Source of the DNA: Macrococcus sp. DPC7161
GTDB lineage: Bacteria > Bacillota > Bacilli > Staphylococcales > Staphylococcaceae
NCBI RefSeq assembly: GCF_004117835.1
Contig: NZ_SDSC01000003.1
Location: forward strand, 1 to 64,000
Direction: 5' to 3'
Length of the DNA: 64,000 bases
This document shows, piece after piece, positions 51,112 through 58,761 of the stretch. The position numbers were made by a program, and so were the translations under genes. Position 1 is the first letter of the stretch. Each line of letters opens with the position of its first letter. Below the pieces are notes generated by a model. That model was given only the letters and a program-made list of their open reading frames with translations. It searched no databases and was not told the DNA's origin.

Positions 51112-51687
51112 CTACTTTAATATTTGTGAATCTAACATTTTTTGAATGGCCGCACCACGATGACTGATGGCTGCTTTTTCACTTCCAGAAAGTTCAGCCG
51201 TTGTTTTATTTAATTCAGGTACATAGAATATCGGATCATAACCAAATCCATTTTCACCTCGTGGCTCATGTAACAACTCTCCTTCAACTTCACCTCGAAA
51301 AGTAACAGGTTCAAAGCCAGGTCTACTTACTGAAATGACGCATACAAATCGTGCTTTCCTGTTTGTTTCATTTTTCATTTCATCTAATACTTTATTTAAA
51401 TTCGATAAGTCCGTGGCATTTTCACCTGAATATCTGGCTGAATAAACACCTGGCGCATTATTTAACGCATCTACTTCTAATCCAGAGTCATCACTGATGA
51501 CCACTTTATTTAATAGCTTCATCGCTGTTTCTGACTTTAATTTAGCATTTTCTTCAAAAGTAGTCCCTGTTTCATCTACATCAAAATCATCTAACAACGA
51601 TTTGATCCCTACAACTTCATGATTTTTAAAAATATGTTTAAAATCATTAATCTTTCCTTGATTTCCTGTAGCAATAACGATTTCCAT
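51112..51687 (-). CDS. rdgB: XTP/dITP pyrophosphatase (RdgB/HAM1 family)
   Basis: This enzyme removes non-canonical purine triphosphates. The start is placed at [18 protein letters not shown] (51687) with GGAGG before it; the longer frame is rejected because it extends into murI. The signature motifs are SDDSGLEVDALNNAPGVYSA and GSEKAAISHRGAAIQKM. The 191-residue length is normal. It overlaps murI by one base (TAATG). Confidence 0.96.
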   Translation of the reverse strand: MEIVIATGNQGKINDFKHIFKNHEVVGIKSLLDDFDVDETGTTFEENAKLKSETAMKLLNKVVISDDSGLEVDALNNAPGVYSARYSGENATDLSNLNKVLDEMKNETNRKARFVCVISVSRPGFEPVTFRGEVEGELLHEPRGENGFGYDPIFYVPELNKTTAELSGSEKAAISHRGAAIQKMLDSQILK

Positions 51688-52490
51688 TATATTTCCTCCA
51701 ATTGAATTGAATGTACTTCTATGTCTTGATTCAGCCATTCAGAAGCGATACGTTTAAATCGATCACTTGGCCCATTAACATAAAATTCATGATGAACTGC
51801 ATCATTAGCTGCTGCATGTCCTTGCGAAAAAGTTAATAATGCACTGACTTCCCTTGCAGTTTCTAAACCTGAAGAGATCACTTTCTTTTCGCCGTTAAAA
51901 TATTTTTCAATATAATCTTGTAACAATGGATAATGTGTACATCCTAATATGACAGTATCTGCTGGATGATGTCTCCAATTTTTTAAAGTTTGATGAATAA
52001 TAATATTTGAAATGGTTGGATCTTTATATCTTATTTGTTCAACTAATGGAACAAATCCTGGACAACTGATACCTGTTACATCAATTTTTGGATTGATGGA
52101 TTTAATCATTTTTCGATAAGCTTCTGACTTTATTGTACCTTCAGTACCTAAAATCATTACTTCTTGATTTTTTGTTGTCATAATTGCAGTTCTAGCTCCT
52201 GGTTCAATGACACCAATTACAGGAATTTGTAACATCGATTGTAATGGCTTTAATGCCACCGCTGTTGCTGTGTTACAAGCAATGACAAGCATTTTAATAT
52301 TTTTTTGTACTAAAAATTTAGCGAGTTGTATGGTAAATCGCTTTACTTCTTCACCATCACGTGGACCATATGGACATCTCGCCACGTCACCTAAATAACA
52401 AATCGATTCATTTGGCAATTGTCTCATAATCTCTTTAGCAACTGTTAAACCGCCCACACCTGAATCAATTACACCTATTGGTCTACTCAA
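51687..52490 (-). CDS. murI: Glutamate racemase
   Basis: MurI makes D-glutamate for peptidoglycan. The start is set at the TTG at 52490, giving [19 protein letters not shown] and matching the S. aureus N-terminus; a GTG three codons upstream has no better ribosome-binding site than AAGGTGA. The two catalytic cysteines are in [13 protein letters not shown] and [10 protein letters not shown]. It overlaps the MarR gene by 8 bases, suggesting coupling. Confidence 0.95.
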   Translation of the reverse strand: MSRPIGVIDSGVGGLTVAKEIMRQLPNESICYLGDVARCPYGPRDGEEVKRFTIQLAKFLVQKNIKMLVIACNTATAVALKPLQSMLQIPVIGVIEPGARTAIMTTKNQEVMILGTEGTIKSEAYRKMIKSINPKIDVTGISCPGFVPLVEQIRYKDPTISNIIIHQTLKNWRHHPADTVILGCTHYPLLQDYIEKYFNGEKKVISSGLETAREVSALLTFSQGHAAANDAVHHEFYVNGPSDRFKRIASEWLNQDIEVHSIQLEEI

Positions 52491-52920
52491 TATCTTCACC
52501 TTCGTCTGTGTTTATATACAAATTATGAATTTGCGACTTCAAAATTTGCATGTCTATATCACTTTTTTGCAATAAATTTTGTAAAAATATTTGTCTTTTT
52601 TGTATAACTGCTTCAATCAGTTCAATACTTTTATTTGTTAACTTAAGGATTACTTTTCTTTTGTCTTTATCATCTTTTTCACGTTGACAATACCCTTTTT
52701 GAGTAAGCTGATCGATGAGTTCAGATGTTGAAGAATTTGCTAAATTCATTTTTAAAGCCAAATCACCAATTGTCATTTTTTCCGTCTCATTAATCCATTG
52801 TATGGCAATAAATTGCGTTTCTGAAATATCATATTCTTTGAGCACTTGTCTCCCAATATTTTTAGTGATATCTGCCAAACGACGGAGTTCAAATTCTATC
52901 ATTTTTATATCTTTATCCAA
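52483..52920 (-). CDS. MarR family transcriptional regulator (YsmB position)
   Basis: This is a winged-helix regulator with the HTH and wing in [23 protein letters not shown] followed by [15 protein letters not shown], named here by parts. The start is ambiguous: the TTG at 52920 lies 8 bases after GGGAG, while an ATG at 52938 has no Shine-Dalgarno. It overlaps the start of murI, so they probably share a transcript. In Bacillus a MarR-like gene (ysmB) also adjoins racE. Its target is unknown; it may control its own operon. Confidence 0.8.
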   Translation of the reverse strand: MDKDIKMIEFELRRLADITKNIGRQVLKEYDISETQFIAIQWINETEKMTIGDLALKMNLANSSTSELIDQLTQKGYCQREKDDKDKRKVILKLTNKSIELIEAVIQKRQIFLQNLLQKSDIDMQILKSQIHNLYINTDEGEDIE

Positions 52921-52979
52921 AATCAAGACTCCCAACATTCATTTATTTAAATTATATTTTATCAAAAAAACAACAAAAA

Positions 52980-53007
52980 AAGAAAGTAAGACAAAGCTTA
53001 CTTTCTT
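52980..53007 (-). terminator. Terminator after sdhB
   Basis: AAGAAAGTAAG and CTTACTTTCTT form an 11-bp stem, followed by a T-run on the minus strand. It separates sdhCAB from the MarR-murI operon. Confidence 0.75.
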
Positions 53008-53014
53008 AAAACTA

Positions 53015-53779
53015 TTAATCCACTTGATAGTCTGAACCAAAAAATGATTTAAACATTTGGAAAGTTGCTGCACGGTTCATCGCCGCGATTGAAGTCGTTA
53101 AAGGAATCCCTTTTGGACAACTTCTCACGCAGTTTTGTGAGTTACCACACTCAGCTAAACCGCCCTCTTCCATTAATGCGTGTAATCTTTCATCCTTGTT
53201 CATACTTCCTGTTGGATGTAAGTTGAATAAACGAACTTGAGAAATTGGTTGAGCACCCATAAATTTAGAATTTTTATTCACGTTTGGACATACTTCTAAA
53301 CATACACCACATGTCATACATTTAGATAATTCATATGCTGTTTGGCGTTTTTTCTCAGGCATACGTGGCCCAGGTCCTAAATCATAAGTACCATCAATAG
53401 GAACCCATGCTTTTACACGTTTTAAGTTATCAAACATACGAGAACGATCGACTTGTAAGTCACGAATAACCGGGAAAGTTGCCATTGGTGCTAAACGAAT
53501 TGGTTGTTCTAATTTATCAATGATTGTAGAACAAGATTGACGCGCTTTACCATTAACAACCATAGAACATGCACCACATACTTCTTCTAAACAGTTCATA
53601 TCCCAAGTGACTGGTGTCGTCTTTTCTCCACGCTCATTAATAGGGTTACGTTGAATTTCCATTAATGCTGCAATCACGTTCATATTCGGACGATATGGAA
53701 TAACAAACGTTTCTTCATACGGCGCAGAATTTTGATCCTTTTGACGTGTAATGATCAATTTGATTGTTTTTTCAGCCAT
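53015..53779 (-). CDS. sdhB: Succinate dehydrogenase iron-sulfur subunit
   Basis: SdhB carries electrons from the flavin to the quinone site. The 254-residue protein (ATG 53779) has the [2Fe-2S] cysteines in CLEEVCGACSMVV and RQSC, the [4Fe-4S] pattern CMTCGVCLEVCP, and the [3Fe-4S] CGNSQNCVRSCPKG. The start overlaps the sdhA stop by one base. The Shine-Dalgarno is AGGGGG. Confidence 0.97.
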   Translation of the reverse strand: MAEKTIKLIITRQKDQNSAPYEETFVIPYRPNMNVIAALMEIQRNPINERGEKTTPVTWDMNCLEEVCGACSMVVNGKARQSCSTIIDKLEQPIRLAPMATFPVIRDLQVDRSRMFDNLKRVKAWVPIDGTYDLGPGPRMPEKKRQTAYELSKCMTCGVCLEVCPNVNKNSKFMGAQPISQVRLFNLHPTGSMNKDERLHALMEEGGLAECGNSQNCVRSCPKGIPLTTSIAAMNRAATFQMFKSFFGSDYQVD

Positions 53780-55545
53780 CAATGTTTACCCCCTTTTGAT
53801 TTCTTAGAGTAATCACGAACACGTGGTGGAATTAAACTAACATCAACAGGCTCATAAGTAAATCTTGGAGCTGCATTTGGCCCTTCATAATGTGCCATTG
53901 TTGTTTTTAACCATTCTTCGTCATTACGATTTGGGAATTCTGGTTTGTAGTGAGCACCACGTGATTCATTTCGGTTGTATGCACCGATTGTCATAACACG
54001 CGCTAATACTAACATGTTCCATAATTGACGCGTAAAGAATACGGCTTGGTTACTCCAAGTAGCAGTATCTTCCATATCAATGTTTTTGTATCGTTCCATT
54101 AATTCTACAATTTTCTTATCTGTTTCTAATAATTTATCATTATGACGAACAACCGTAACGTTTGCAGTCATAATTTCGCCAAGTTCTTTATGTAATTTGT
54201 ATGCATTTTCTGTACCTTTCATCGTAAGTAGTGCATCAAATTTTTCTTGTTCTTCTTTAACTTTCGCTTCAAAAATAGAAGGATCGATATCTTCATAGTG
54301 TGTATCTAGTTCTTTAATATATTTAATTGCATTTGGTCCTGCAACCATACCACCATAAATCGCAGATAATAATGAGTTCGCACCTAAACGGTTACCACCG
54401 TGTTGAGAGTAATCACATTCACCAGCTGCAAACAAACCAGGGATATTTGTCATTTGATCATAATCAACCCAAATACCACCCATAGAATAATGTACTGCAG
54501 GGAAAATTTTCATTGGCACTTTACGTGGATCATCACCAGTGAATTTTTCGTAGATTTCGATGATACCACCTAATTTTACGTCTAATTCATGTGCATCTTT
54601 ATGACTTAAATCAAGGTATACCATGTTCTCACCATTGATACCTAATTTTTGATTCACACATACATCGAAAATTTCACGCGTTGCAATATCACGTGGTACT
54701 AAGTTACCGTAATCTGGATATTTCTCTTCTAAGAAGTACCATGGTTTACCGTCTTTATAAGTCCAAACACGTCCACCTTCACCACGCGCCGATTCACTCA
54801 TTAAACGTAACTTATCATCACCTGGAATTGCAGTTGGGTGAATTTGAATGAATTCACCATTCGCATATGTAGCACCTTGTTGGTAAACAATCGATGCTGC
54901 TGAACCCGTATTGATCATAGAGTTTGTAGATTTACCAAAGATAATACCAGGTCCACCTGTTGCCATAATAACTGCATCAGATGCAAACGAACTGATTTCA
55001 GCTGTCGTTAAGTTTTGAGCTACAATACCACGTGCACGACCTTCATGGTCAATCACTGCACCTAAAAATTCATAGCCTTCATACTTTGTAACTAAACCTT
55101 CAACTTCAAATTTACGTACTTGCTCATCTAACGCATATAATAATTGTTGCCCTGTTGTAGCACCCGCAAATGCCGTTCTGTGGTGTAATGTACCACCGAA
55201 ACGACGGAAATCTAATAATCCTTCAGGTGTTCTGTTGAACATTACACCCATACGGTCTAATAAGTGAATAATACCAGGTGCTGCTTCAGTCATTGCTTTT
55301 ACTGGTGGTTGGTTTGCTAAGAAGTCACCACCGTAAACAGTATCATCAAAATGAATCCAAGGTGAATCGCCTTCACCTTTTGTATTAACCGCACCGTTAA
55401 TACCCCCTTGGGCACATACTGAGTGAGATCGTTTAACTGGTACTAAAGAAAATAATTCTACATGTGTACCGGCTTCCGCTGCTTTAATTGTTGCCATTAA
55501 TCCGGCTAATCCACCGCCGACAACAATAACTTTACTGTTTGCCAT
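53779..55545 (-). CDS. sdhA: Succinate dehydrogenase flavoprotein subunit
   Basis: SdhA oxidises succinate to fumarate. The 588-residue protein has the FAD-binding GGGLAGLMATIKAAEAG, the covalent flavin histidine in RSHSVCAQGGINGA, and the substrate-site regions in HPTAIPG and RGEGGRVW. A C-terminal helical domain follows. It is the middle gene of sdhCAB. Confidence 0.97.
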   Translation of the reverse strand: MANSKVIVVGGGLAGLMATIKAAEAGTHVELFSLVPVKRSHSVCAQGGINGAVNTKGEGDSPWIHFDDTVYGGDFLANQPPVKAMTEAAPGIIHLLDRMGVMFNRTPEGLLDFRRFGGTLHHRTAFAGATTGQQLLYALDEQVRKFEVEGLVTKYEGYEFLGAVIDHEGRARGIVAQNLTTAEISSFASDAVIMATGGPGIIFGKSTNSMINTGSAASIVYQQGATYANGEFIQIHPTAIPGDDKLRLMSESARGEGGRVWTYKDGKPWYFLEEKYPDYGNLVPRDIATREIFDVCVNQKLGINGENMVYLDLSHKDAHELDVKLGGIIEIYEKFTGDDPRKVPMKIFPAVHYSMGGIWVDYDQMTNIPGLFAAGECDYSQHGGNRLGANSLLSAIYGGMVAGPNAIKYIKELDTHYEDIDPSIFEAKVKEEQEKFDALLTMKGTENAYKLHKELGEIMTANVTVVRHNDKLLETDKKIVELMERYKNIDMEDTATWSNQAVFFTRQLWNMLVLARVMTIGAYNRNESRGAHYKPEFPNRNDEEWLKTTMAHYEGPNAAPRFTYEPVDVSLIPPRVRDYSKKSKGGKH

Positions 55546-55569
55546 ATATAAACACTCCCCTAAATTCCA

Positions 55570-56181
55570 TTAAATAAATGCAAATAATGCAGTAATTCCA
55601 ATATAAGAAATTACAACAAATGCAAATAAAGATACATAAGCCATGATGTTTTGTGATTTTTCAGATTGCGTAATACCCCAACTTACAGCAAAAGACCATA
55701 ATCCATTCGCAAAATGGAAAATCACACTTAAAATACCTACGATATAAAGTGCAAAAACAAATGGGTTTGATAATAAATCATGCATATAAGCATAATCCAT
55801 ATGAATACCTCTTGCAGCTTGAATACGTGTTTGCCAAACGTGAACTGCTAAGAAAATAAATGCTACAACACCAGTGAAACGTTGGATTAAGAACATCCAG
55901 TTTCTAAATGTAGAGTAATTTTTTACGTTATTCTTCGCTGTAAATGCAATATAAATACCATAAATCGCATGGAATAAAATTGGTAAATAAATTACTACTG
56001 TTTCTAATGCGATTTTAAAAGGTAAGTGAAACATAAAATCACTGGCTTTATCGAATGCTTCAGGTGAATCCACTGCAAAATGGTTGATCACTAAATGTTG
56101 AATTAAAAACACACCTAATGGAATCACACCAAGTAATGAATGTAACCTACGCAATGCGAAAGATTTTTCTGAACTAGACAT
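55570..56181 (-). CDS. sdhC: Succinate dehydrogenase cytochrome b558 subunit
   Basis: SdhC anchors the complex and reduces menaquinone. The 203-residue protein has five membrane helices and heme ligands expected among its histidines (for example in FLIQHLVINHF and AVHVWQT). AGGGGGG precedes the ATG. It is the first gene of sdhCAB; a promoter and a cre-like site lie just upstream. Confidence 0.95.
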   Translation of the reverse strand: MSSSEKSFALRRLHSLLGVIPLGVFLIQHLVINHFAVDSPEAFDKASDFMFHLPFKIALETVVIYLPILFHAIYGIYIAFTAKNNVKNYSTFRNWMFLIQRFTGVVAFIFLAVHVWQTRIQAARGIHMDYAYMHDLLSNPFVFALYIVGILSVIFHFANGLWSFAVSWGITQSEKSQNIMAYVSLFAFVVISYIGITALFAFI

Positions 56182-56224
56182 GTAAGTCCCCCCTATAATT
56201 CTTATACGTCAAACAACAACAACA

Positions 56225-56253
56225 ATTTTACGCTTCTTATCGTTTGAAATCAA
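56225..56253 (-). promoter_or_regulatory. sdhCAB promoter
   Basis: -35 TTGATT (56248-56253) and -10 TAAAAT (56225-56230) are separated by 17 bases, about 45 bases before the sdhC start. Confidence 0.65.
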
Positions 56254-56267
56254 GAAACCGATTACAT
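56253..56267 (-). promoter_or_regulatory. cre-like CcpA site at the sdhC promoter
   Basis: On the minus strand ATGTAATCGGTTTCT fits the WTGNAANCGNWNNCW cre consensus at every fixed base. It abuts the -35 of sdhC, a usual place for repression. Catabolite control of the TCA cycle by CcpA is known in staphylococci. That this site is used is inference. Confidence 0.6.
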
Positions 56268-56299
56268 TTTATTTTAAAAATTTTTACAACATAAAAAAG

Positions 56300-56395
56300 A
56301 AAGTTTGTGAATGACGATTTCAATACTATTGTACCATTGTTTATTCAACAAATGGATATGATAATGATTCTCAAATCGATTTTTTCACAAACTTT
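56300..56395 (-). terminator. Large 12-bp stem between uvrC and sdhC
   Basis: AAAGTTTGTGAA (56300-56311) pairs exactly with TTCACAAACTTT (56384-56395) across a 72-base loop, with a second helix CGATTT/AAATCG inside (56315-56320 with 56373-56378). On the minus strand the stem is followed by TTCTTTTTTAT, so it may end the uvrC transcript. The loop is far larger than in ordinary terminators and holds the Fur-box-like sequence. Confidence 0.45.
56359..56373. promoter_or_regulatory. Fur-box-like sequence
   Basis: TGATAATGATTCTCA matches the 7-1-7 Fur box (TGATAATNATTATCA) at all but one base. It lies between uvrC and sdhC, about 100 bases upstream of the sdhC -35. Fur-regulated genes respond to iron, and succinate dehydrogenase is iron-rich. 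Direct use is unproven. Confidence 0.5.
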
Positions 56396-56402
56396 TTCTT
56401 AT

Positions 56403-58184
56403 TTATGATGATAAGTTTTCTTTAATGGTTTTTGCTAGTTTTTTAGGAATACCAGCTTCGATTAAATCATTTTCGCTTGCTTCTTTAATACGCTTAATCG
56501 AACCAAAATGTTTCATTAGTTGTGTTTTTCTTTTTGGACCAACACCTTCAATTCCATCTAATTGAGAACTAAAAGATGTTTTTGAACGCGTTTGTCGATG
56601 AAATGTGATTGCAAATCGATGTACTTCATCTTGTATTCGTTGAAGTAAATAAAATGCCTGGCTCTTTTTATCTAATGGTACGATTTCAAATTCTTCTCCA
56701 TACATTAATTCAGCCGTCTGGTGTTTATCATTTTTCTTTAACCCAGCAACAGGTATATCTAATCCAAGTTCATTATAAAGCACATCCATTACGACATTCA
56801 TATGACCTTTACCACCATCGACAATAATTAAATCGGGTAATGGTAATCCTTCTCTTAAAACCCTTGTGTATCGTCTTCTAACGACTTCTTGCATTGATTT
56901 ATAATCATCTGGCCCTTTTACTGTTTTAATTTTAAATTTTCTATAGTCTTTTTTACTCGGTTTACCATCTATAAATACAACCATTGCAGATACTGGATCC
57001 ACACCTTGAATATTAGAATTATCAAATGCTTCTATTCTTACAGGTGTTTGAATTTGCATCGCATTCCCTATTTCTTCAATGGCTTTAATCGTTCTTGCTT
57101 CATCTTTAGTAATCAATTCAAACTTATTATTTAATGCAATGCGTGCATTTTTTTCAGCTAAATCTAGCATTTCTCTTTTTTGACCACGTTTTGGCTGAAT
57201 AACTTTGGTTGCAACTACAGATTCCACCATCTTAATATCTAAATGGCTCGGAATATGTACTTCTTTAGGTAAGATATTTTGATTTAAGTCATAAAATTGG
57301 CCAATAAAGTTATAAAAATGACTTTCAGCATCATCAATTAATGGAATCATTGTTGCTTTACGTTCAATAAGATTGCCTTGTCGAATAAAGAATACTTGTA
57401 TACACATCCAACCTTTTTCAACAGCATAACCAAAGATATCTTTAGTTGTCATATCACTTGATATCATTTTTTGTTTAAACATTACCGCTTCAACATGTTG
57501 AATTAAATCCCGATATTCTTTCGCTTCTTCAAATTTAAGTGCTTCACTTCGCTCCATCATTTTTTGTTTTAAATCTTCAATAATTGCATGATCGTTCCCG
57601 CTCAAAAAGTCCGTAACAATCTTTATATAATGATTGTATTCGGATTGTTCTACTTGCTTCACACATGGCCCTAAACATTGGCCTATGTGATAATATAAAC
57701 ACAATTTGTCAGGCAAATTTGTACATTTCCTAAGTGGAATAATGCGATCCAATAATTTTTTTGTTTCATGCGCCGCATAGCCATTTGGATATGGTCCAAA
57801 ATATTTGGCATTATCTTTTTTGACGGTTCTTGTTACAAGAAGTCGTGGATGCTTTTCACTCGTTATTTTAATAAATGGGTAGCTTTTATCATCCATTAAT
57901 TTAATATTAAATCTCGGATGATGTTTTTTGATTAAAGTGAGCTCTAATAATAATGATTCAATTTCAGTACTTGTGACGATGAACTCAAAGTTTCTAATCT
58001 CCATCACAAGACGCGTTGTCTTTTCATCGTGACTCCCAGTGAAGTATGATCTAACACGATTTCTTAAGTTCTTTGCTTTACCAACATAAATAATCTGATC
58101 TTGGCGATCTTTCATTAAGTAACAACCTGGTTCAGTCGGCAAAACCGATAATTTATTTTTAATTTTTAATTGATAATCTTCCAT
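56403..58184 (-). CDS. uvrC: UvrABC system protein C
   Basis: UvrC makes both incisions in nucleotide excision repair. The start is placed at [16 protein letters not shown] (58184) after AGGTGG; a longer frame to 58241 overlaps the trxA terminator and is rejected. The 593-residue protein has the GIY-YIG domain ([19 protein letters not shown]), a UVR motif ([12 protein letters not shown]), the RNase H-like nuclease ([11 protein letters not shown]) and C-terminal helix-hairpin-helix motifs ([11 protein letters not shown]). Confidence 0.97.
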   Translation of the reverse strand: MEDYQLKIKNKLSVLPTEPGCYLMKDRQDQIIYVGKAKNLRNRVRSYFTGSHDEKTTRLVMEIRNFEFIVTSTEIESLLLELTLIKKHHPRFNIKLMDDKSYPFIKITSEKHPRLLVTRTVKKDNAKYFGPYPNGYAAHETKKLLDRIIPLRKCTNLPDKLCLYYHIGQCLGPCVKQVEQSEYNHYIKIVTDFLSGNDHAIIEDLKQKMMERSEALKFEEAKEYRDLIQHVEAVMFKQKMISSDMTTKDIFGYAVEKGWMCIQVFFIRQGNLIERKATMIPLIDDAESHFYNFIGQFYDLNQNILPKEVHIPSHLDIKMVESVVATKVIQPKRGQKREMLDLAEKNARIALNNKFELITKDEARTIKAIEEIGNAMQIQTPVRIEAFDNSNIQGVDPVSAMVVFIDGKPSKKDYRKFKIKTVKGPDDYKSMQEVVRRRYTRVLREGLPLPDLIIVDGGKGHMNVVMDVLYNELGLDIPVAGLKKNDKHQTAELMYGEEFEIVPLDKKSQAFYLLQRIQDEVHRFAITFHRQTRSKTSFSSQLDGIEGVGPKRKTQLMKHFGSIKRIKEASENDLIEAGIPKKLAKTIKENLSS

Positions 58185-58234
58185 AATACCACCTAAATCA
58201 TAATGTGCATTTAGTATAATCTTCGCACAAAAAA

Positions 58235-58258
58235 AAGGCAATGCACATGCATTGCCTT
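58235..58258 (-). terminator. Terminator after trxA
   Basis: AAGGCAATGCA and TGCATTGCCTT form an 11-bp stem with a 2-base loop, and a T8 run follows on the minus strand. It lies 8 bases after the trxA stop. Confidence 0.85.
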
Positions 58259-58265
58259 CAACATT

Positions 58266-58580
58266 TTAGAAATGTTTTTCTAAAACTGCTTGTAATTGTT
58301 CTTTCGGTTGGAAACCTACTACTTTATCAACTGCTTGACCGTCTTTAAATACGATTAAAGTTGGAATACTCATTACTTCAAATTTAGCAGCTGTTTCTTG
58401 GTTTTCATCAACATCAACTTTAACGATGTTTGCTTTACCTTCAACATCTTTCGCTAAATCTTCTAATACAGGCGCAATCATTTTACAAGGTCCACACCAA
58501 GGTGCCCAAAAATCTACTAAAGTTACGCCTTCTTTAATATTACTTTCAAAGTTTGCATCTGTTGCATTAATTAAAGCCAT
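58266..58580 (-). CDS. trxA: Thioredoxin
   Basis: This is a 104-residue thioredoxin with the active site WAPWCGPCKM and the cis-proline region MSIPTLIVF. It reduces disulfides using NADPH-thioredoxin reductase. GGAGGA precedes the ATG. It lies between the uvrC gene and the small membrane peptide, in its own transcript. Confidence 0.97.
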   Translation of the reverse strand: MALINATDANFESNIKEGVTLVDFWAPWCGPCKMIAPVLEDLAKDVEGKANIVKVDVDENQETAAKFEVMSIPTLIVFKDGQAVDKVVGFQPKEQLQAVLEKHF

Positions 58581-58654
58581 TGTTTAGTCCTCCTAAATTA
58601 TCTTGATAACGATACTATAACAGACTTGTTATTTAACGTCATCTTAGTTGCTCA

Positions 58655-58750
58655 TTAAACAATAAACAAATAAATCATACCACTAATCAACATCAAAATC
58701 GATATGACAATTAACACTTTTGCGAGCTTATACATATCAAAATTATCCAT
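58655..58750 (-). CDS. Small membrane peptide, 31 residues, between mutS2 and trxA
   Basis: A short open frame starts with ATG at 58750, with AGGTG 5 bases before it. The peptide starts MDNFDMYKLAKVL and then has a run of about 19 hydrophobic residues ending LFIV, a single membrane helix with a charged N-terminus. It follows mutS2 by 11 bases on the same strand. I do not recognise a named family. The acidic head, Tyr-Lys, and the helix suggest a membrane-anchored small protein; no function is assigned. Confidence 0.6.
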   Translation of the reverse strand: MDNFDMYKLAKVLIVISILMLISGMIYLFIV

Positions 58751-58761
58751 TTAAACACCTC

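Noticed and set aside
58184-58241. A 19-codon N-terminal extension of UvrC
   Set aside because: It runs through the trxA terminator region; the start at 58184 has AGGTGG and a normal N-terminus.
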